A stretch of 35,109 nt of DNA from positions 1-35,109 of the forward strand of contig PEAO01000026.1 in the NCBI GenBank assembly GCA_002753615.1, read 5' to 3'. The position numbers were made by a program, and so were the translations under genes. Of the stretch, positions 31,654-35,109 are shown piece by piece; positions within the stretch are counted from its first letter, which is position 1; every line of letters begins with the position of its first letter. The notes below the pieces were generated by a model. That model had not been told where the DNA came from. It searched no databases and saw nothing but the letters and a program-made list of their open reading frames with translations. The stretch comes from Magnetococcales bacterium DCbin2. GTDB lineage: Bacteria > Pseudomonadota > Magnetococcia > Magnetococcales > UBA8363.

Positions 31654-34600
31654 ATGGCCCAGACCAACGAAAACGCCTTCGAATCCACCGTGGAAGAGAT
31701 GCTGCTGGCCGGGGGCTGGGAGAAGGGGACCAACGTCGAATGGGACCAGGAGCGGGCACTCTTCCCGGCCCGGGTGCTCGCCTTCATCGAGGCCACTCAA
31801 CCCACCCTGTGGCAGGAGATGCGCACCCTGCACGGCAGCGGTCTGGAATCCATGCTGCTGGGTGCCCTGGTCAAGGAGTTGGCCGTCAAGGGATCCCTGC
31901 ACGTCCTGCGTCACGGGTTCAAGTTCTACGGCAAGACCTTCCGGCTGGCCTGGTTCAAACCCGCCCACGGACTGAACCCGGAGGTTCTGGCCCTTTATGA
32001 ACAAAACCGTCTGAACGTTACGCGCCAGGTGCCCTGCCACCCGGACGACCACGCCACCATCGATCTGGTGTTCTCCGTCAACGGTCTGCCTGTGGCCACC
32101 TGTGAGTTGAAGAACCCCGGCACCGGCCAGAGTTGGCGTCATGCCGTCGCCCAATACCGGACGGATCGCAATCCCCGCGCTCCCCTGTTCGACTTCAAGA
32201 AGCGCACCCTGGTCCACTTCGCCGCCGACCCCAACGAAGTCCACATGGCCACCCGCCTGGCTGGGGCCAAGACCATTTTTCTTCCCTTCAACCGAGGCAG
32301 TCAGCCCGGGGCCATCCAATGCGGCGCGGGCAATCCCCAGCATCCATCCGGCTACCGCACCGGCTACCTGTGGCAGGAGGTGTTGGCCCGGGACAGTTTC
32401 CTGGACATCCTGGGCCACTTCCTGTTCATCGAATCCAAGGATGTGAAGCAGAGCGATGGCCGGGGAGGACAGAGGATCGTCACCAAGGAGACCATGATCT
32501 TTCCCCGCTACCACCAGTTGGACAGCGTGCGCAATCTGATCCGAGCAGCCCGGCGCGAGGGAAGCGGGCGCAACTATCTGATCCAGCATTCGGCGGGAAG
32601 CGGCAAGACCAACAGCATCTCCTGGCTTTCCCACCGCTTGGCCAGTCTGCACACCGACGACGACCGAAAGATTTACGATTGCGTCATTGTCATCACCGAC
32701 CGTCAGGTACTCGACCGCCAGTTGCAGGATGCCATCTACCAGATCGAACACGCCCAGGGCGTGGTCAAAGCTATCGACCGGGATTCCAAACAACTGGCTG
32801 TTGCCCTCATTGACGGCACCAAGATCGTGGTGACCACCCTGCAAAAATTTCCCTTCGTGTTGCGCGGTCTGCTCCATGCGGCGGGTACCAGCCGACTGGA
32901 CAGCCCTACGGCTGATGAACGCGCCCAGGCCAAGTCCTGGGAGGCGGAGATCGGCAAACGCCGCTATGCGGTGATTGTGGACGAGGCCCACTCTTCCCAG
33001 ACCGGTGAAACCGCCCGGGAACTGAAGGAGGTACTGGGAGCAGCCACGGGGAATGACGATCCTGACGATGAACCCGACTGGGAAGACCGGCTCAACCAGG
33101 TGATGTTCTCCCGAGGACGGCAACCCAACCTGAGTTTCTTTGCCTTCACCGCCACCCCCAAGGGCAAGACCCTGGAACTCTTTGGACATCCAGGCCCCGA
33201 AAGCAAGCCCGTCCCCTTCCACATGTACAGCATGCGGCAGGCCATCGAAGAGGGGTTCATTCTCGATGTGGTGCGCAACTACACCACCTACAAGACCTAT
33301 TTCAAACTGGTCAAAGCTGTGGAGGAAGACCCCGCCCTGCCCAGGAAGAAGGCGGCAAGGGGCCTGACCAAGTTCATGGTGATGCACCCCACCAACATCG
33401 CCCAAAAGATCGAAGTAATCGTGGAACACTTCCGGGGCCATGTGATGCGCCACCTGGGAGGGAGGGCCAAGGCTATGGTAGTGACCGGATCCCGCTTGCA
33501 GGCCGTCAAGTACATGCTGGCTTTCCAGAAGTATCTCGACGAGCACGGCTACGATGATATCCGTCCCCTGGTAGCCTTCAGCGGCATGGTGAAGGATCCC
33601 GACACCGGCAAGGAGTATACCGAGCCGGGCATGAATATCGATGTGATCAGCGGTCAGCGCATCGGCGAAAGCCAACTCTCCGAGCGGTTCGCTTCCCCGG
33701 ATTACCAAGTGCTGCTGGTGGCGAACAAGTACCAGACCGGCTTTGATCAGCCCTTGCTCATGGCCATGTACGTGGACAAGCGGTTGGACGGCGTACAAGC
33801 CGTACAAACCCTGTCCCGTCTCAACCGTATGGTACCTGGCAAGGAAGCACCCTTTGTCCTGGATTTCGTCAACGAGGCCGAAGACATCTACCACGCCTTT
33901 AAACCCTACTACGATGCCACCAGCCTCCAAGAAGGTTCGGACCCATCCCAACTGGAAAAGCTCAAGCACGAGTTGGATGGCATGCAGGTCTACCACTGGA
34001 GCGAGGTGGAAGCCTTCGCCCGGATCTTCTACCGTTTTCCCAAGCAGCAGGCCAAGTCGGACCATGCCCAACTGCAAATGCATCTCCAGTCCGCCAAGGA
34101 CCGGTTCAAGGCATTGGAGGCGGATGAGTTGCGGTCGGCTTTTCGGGACAAGTTAAAGGGATATGTCCGGGTTTACGCCTTCCTCAGCCAAATCATCCCC
34201 TATGCGGATCCTGACCTGGAAATGCTCTACAGCTTTGGCCGATTCCTGGCCCCGGAGTTGGGCACAGATGACGATGAGGAACATGTCAACTTGGGCGACG
34301 AGGTAGGCATGCAATACTACCGGATGGAGCGCGTCTTTTCTGGAGCCATCGACCTGGGAGAGGGCGAATCGGATGGGGTCAAGAGTCCAACCGATGTGGG
34401 TTCCGGCAAGGCAAAAGAGGAGAAGGCCCCCCTTTCGGAAATCATCGACGTACTCAACGCACGCTTTGGGACCAATTTTACCGACGAGGACCGGCTCTTC
34501 TTCGAACAGATCCGGGAGAAGGCTACGACCAATCCACAGGTAATCAATATGAGGCAGGCCAACCCCTTCGACAAGTTCCAACTCGGGCTGCGAAAAATGG

Positions 34601-34746
34601 TCGAGGATATGATGATCCAGCGCATGAGTGAGAACGACAAGATCGTTACCCGGTACATGGATGACAAGGACTTCGAGAATGCTGCGTTTGCCGTACTCTC
34701 CAGGGTGATCTACGAGTCCATTCCTGCTGAAGGGCATCGGGGGTGA
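31654..34746 (+). CDS. hsdR: Type I restriction endonuclease subunit
   Basis: 1030 residues from ATG 31654. The N-terminal nuclease shows the PD-(D/E)xK pattern: Asp137 in ATIDLVF, then Glu151-Leu-Lys153 and Gln167 (AQYRTDR, QxxxY-like). The motor has Walker A SAGSGKT (313-319), VIVITDRQVLDRQL, DEAH at 443-446, FFAFTATPKGKTLELFG, and helicase motifs in the second RecA fold (VANKYQTGFDQPLL, then QTLSRLNR). The C-terminal ~250 residues are helical and probably bind the M2S core. When both targets are unmethylated, the complex translocates DNA and cuts at a distance. Length and order are normal. It is the last gene of the operon; no terminator hairpin is evident after the TGA. Confidence 0.96.
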   Translation: MAQTNENAFESTVEEMLLAGGWEKGTNVEWDQERALFPARVLAFIEATQPTLWQEMRTLHGSGLESMLLGALVKELAVKGSLHVLRHGFKFYGKTFRLAWFKPAHGLNPEVLALYEQNRLNVTRQVPCHPDDHATIDLVFSVNGLPVATCELKNPGTGQSWRHAVAQYRTDRNPRAPLFDFKKRTLVHFAADPNEVHMATRLAGAKTIFLPFNRGSQPGAIQCGAGNPQHPSGYRTGYLWQEVLARDSFLDILGHFLFIESKDVKQSDGRGGQRIVTKETMIFPRYHQLDSVRNLIRAARREGSGRNYLIQHSAGSGKTNSISWLSHRLASLHTDDDRKIYDCVIVITDRQVLDRQLQDAIYQIEHAQGVVKAIDRDSKQLAVALIDGTKIVVTTLQKFPFVLRGLLHAAGTSRLDSPTADERAQAKSWEAEIGKRRYAVIVDEAHSSQTGETARELKEVLGAATGNDDPDDEPDWEDRLNQVMFSRGRQPNLSFFAFTATPKGKTLELFGHPGPESKPVPFHMYSMRQAIEEGFILDVVRNYTTYKTYFKLVKAVEEDPALPRKKAARGLTKFMVMHPTNIAQKIEVIVEHFRGHVMRHLGGRAKAMVVTGSRLQAVKYMLAFQKYLDEHGYDDIRPLVAFSGMVKDPDTGKEYTEPGMNIDVISGQRIGESQLSERFASPDYQVLLVANKYQTGFDQPLLMAMYVDKRLDGVQAVQTLSRLNRMVPGKEAPFVLDFVNEAEDIYHAFKPYYDATSLQEGSDPSQLEKLKHELDGMQVYHWSEVEAFARIFYRFPKQQAKSDHAQLQMHLQSAKDRFKALEADELRSAFRDKLKGYVRVYAFLSQIIPYADPDLEMLYSFGRFLAPELGTDDDEEHVNLGDEVGMQYYRMERVFSGAIDLGEGESDGVKSPTDVGSGKAKEEKAPLSEIIDVLNARFGTNFTDEDRLFFEQIREKATTNPQVINMRQANPFDKFQLGLRKMVEDMMIQRMSENDKIVTRYMDDKDFENAAFAVLSRVIYESIPAEGHRG

Positions 34747-35014
34747 TCTGGGTGGTACCATCAAGCGGTAATATTGTGCCATGGCAAGAATCGGCGAATT
34801 CCTACCAAATTTCCAGATTGTCTTTCTTCAACGAGCAGTTGCCAATCCTTGCGGTCTCGCTCGTTTGTTCGAGAATCGGGTAAACCTGATCTGTTGAACC
34901 ACACAAAAATTTCAAAGAATTCCCGATCTGGGGATGGTTTGCTCCAGGTGTTCGCCATAGCCAACGCCCAGACCGTTCCCACCGGCAATCCATCCGGGGG
35001 TGGGATCCTGTATC
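34747..35014. other. Spacer between hsdR and the right-end IS, no gene named
   Basis: No feature is recognised. A reverse-strand frame is open from 35042 down to 34761 (93 residues, ending QSGNLVGIRRFLPWHNITA) and crosses the presumed IS boundary at 35015; it may be the tail of a gene interrupted by the IS or chance. A second reverse frame ends at 34912. Neither matches a family I know, and neither has a start with an SD in the window. Confidence 0.4.
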
Positions 35015-35109
35015 GTAAGTGCCGAACGAACCCCGTTCTCAAGGCGACTTGCTTTTTTCCGAATTTTTTTGAACGTTCCAGGGGAGAAGGGCCTCAAAAT
35101 CGTCAACTG
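35015..35109. mobile_element. Left end of an IS66-family element (continues outside)
   Basis: The sequence from 35015 begins GTAAGTGCCGAACGAACCCC. IS66-family ends start with GTAA and carry an inverted repeat of about 20 bases, so this fits the family end. The first reading frame entering from the right on the reverse strand ends 24 bases further in (35039), as expected for the IS66 tnpC stop near its terminus. The eight bases before it (35007-35014, CCTGTATC) would be the target duplication, whose second copy lies beyond the window. Confidence 0.5.
35039..35109 (-). CDS. C-terminal end of a transposase, IS66-like (partial)
   Basis: The frame entering from the right edge reads VDDFEALLPWNVQKNSEKSK-SP and stops with TGA at 35039-35041. 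'V..(F/V)EALLPWN' is a sequence I know from the C-terminus of IS66 transposases. Only 23 codons are in the window, so the assignment is tentative and depends on the GTAA end 24 bases further on. Confidence 0.45.
   Translation of the reverse strand, partial: VDDFEALLPWNVQKNSEKSKSP

Noticed and set aside
31276-34083. Very long (935-codon) open frame on the reverse strand across the FRG and hsdR genes
   Set aside because: It is antisense to a gene with all HsdR motifs, has a biased composition (many Gly, Val, His, Gln), no SD and no recognisable motif. It comes from codon bias of hsdR.
1-35109. CRISPR array, tRNA or rRNA gene, plasmid origin, phage attachment site
   Set aside because: No regularly spaced identical repeats, no cloverleaf sequence, no rRNA-like segment and no iterons were recognised. 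Attachment sites cannot be judged because no integrase or second phage end is in the window.

Overview
The window has two halves. Positions 1-23249 are the late (structural) region of a tailed prophage, almost all on the + strand. Positions 23972-34746 are one tightly packed + strand operon: a type I restriction-modification (R-M) system with several extra genes, including a TIR-like and an FRG-domain protein. Between them lies a broken IS5-type transposase (about 23320-23836). At the far right edge an element that looks IS66-family begins (about 35015). Gene style, Shine-Dalgarno (SD) sites, moderate GC and the lambda/Mu-like phage families suggest a Gram-negative bacterium, most likely Pseudomonadota. 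Nothing here fixes the genus.

Prophage, left to right: a ParB-domain/DNA methyltransferase (3-1370), large terminase (1392-3395), a small reverse-strand gene with its own strong SD (3431-3637), a gpW-like head-tail joining protein (3777-3980), portal (3986-5437), a prohead protease/major capsid fusion (5462-7552), a DUF2190-type decoration protein, a head-tail attachment protein, three putative virion proteins (8395-10662), a tail terminator-like protein, a tail tube protein, a tail assembly chaperone with a convincing -1 frameshift site (11985-12430), a tape measure protein (12420-15815), a small beta-rich protein, then four large tail or tail-tip proteins of unknown family, a protein built of degenerate 12-14 residue repeats (19852-21051), a baseplate-hub-like protein (21042-22439) and a small conserved tail protein. 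The last stretch (about 22838-23249) is a leftover from a second, related phage: the 3' end of another hub gene overlapping a paralogue of the small beta-rich protein. No integrase, repressor, replication or lysis gene is visible, so this is only part of a prophage.

Defence operon: a promoter-like sequence (CTGACA, 17 bp, TATACT) precedes a small XRE-type regulator, then hsdM, an unrecognised gene pair (385 and 131 aa), a shortened RhuM-like gene, hsdS, a TIR-like gene, a possible 32-aa ORF, an FRG-domain gene and hsdR. Nearly every junction is a 4-base overlap or a gap under 15 bases, so co-transcription and translational coupling are very likely. The operon would supply modification (M, S), restriction (R) and at least one probable abortive-infection type effector (TIR-like), with FRG, RhuM and the unknown pair as accessory functions still to be defined.

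The observations I rate highest are the composite R-M operon and its unknown gene pair, the programmed frameshift in the tail chaperone, the internal SD-ATG sites in the protease/capsid fusion, the repeat-built tail protein and the hybrid scar at the prophage right end.
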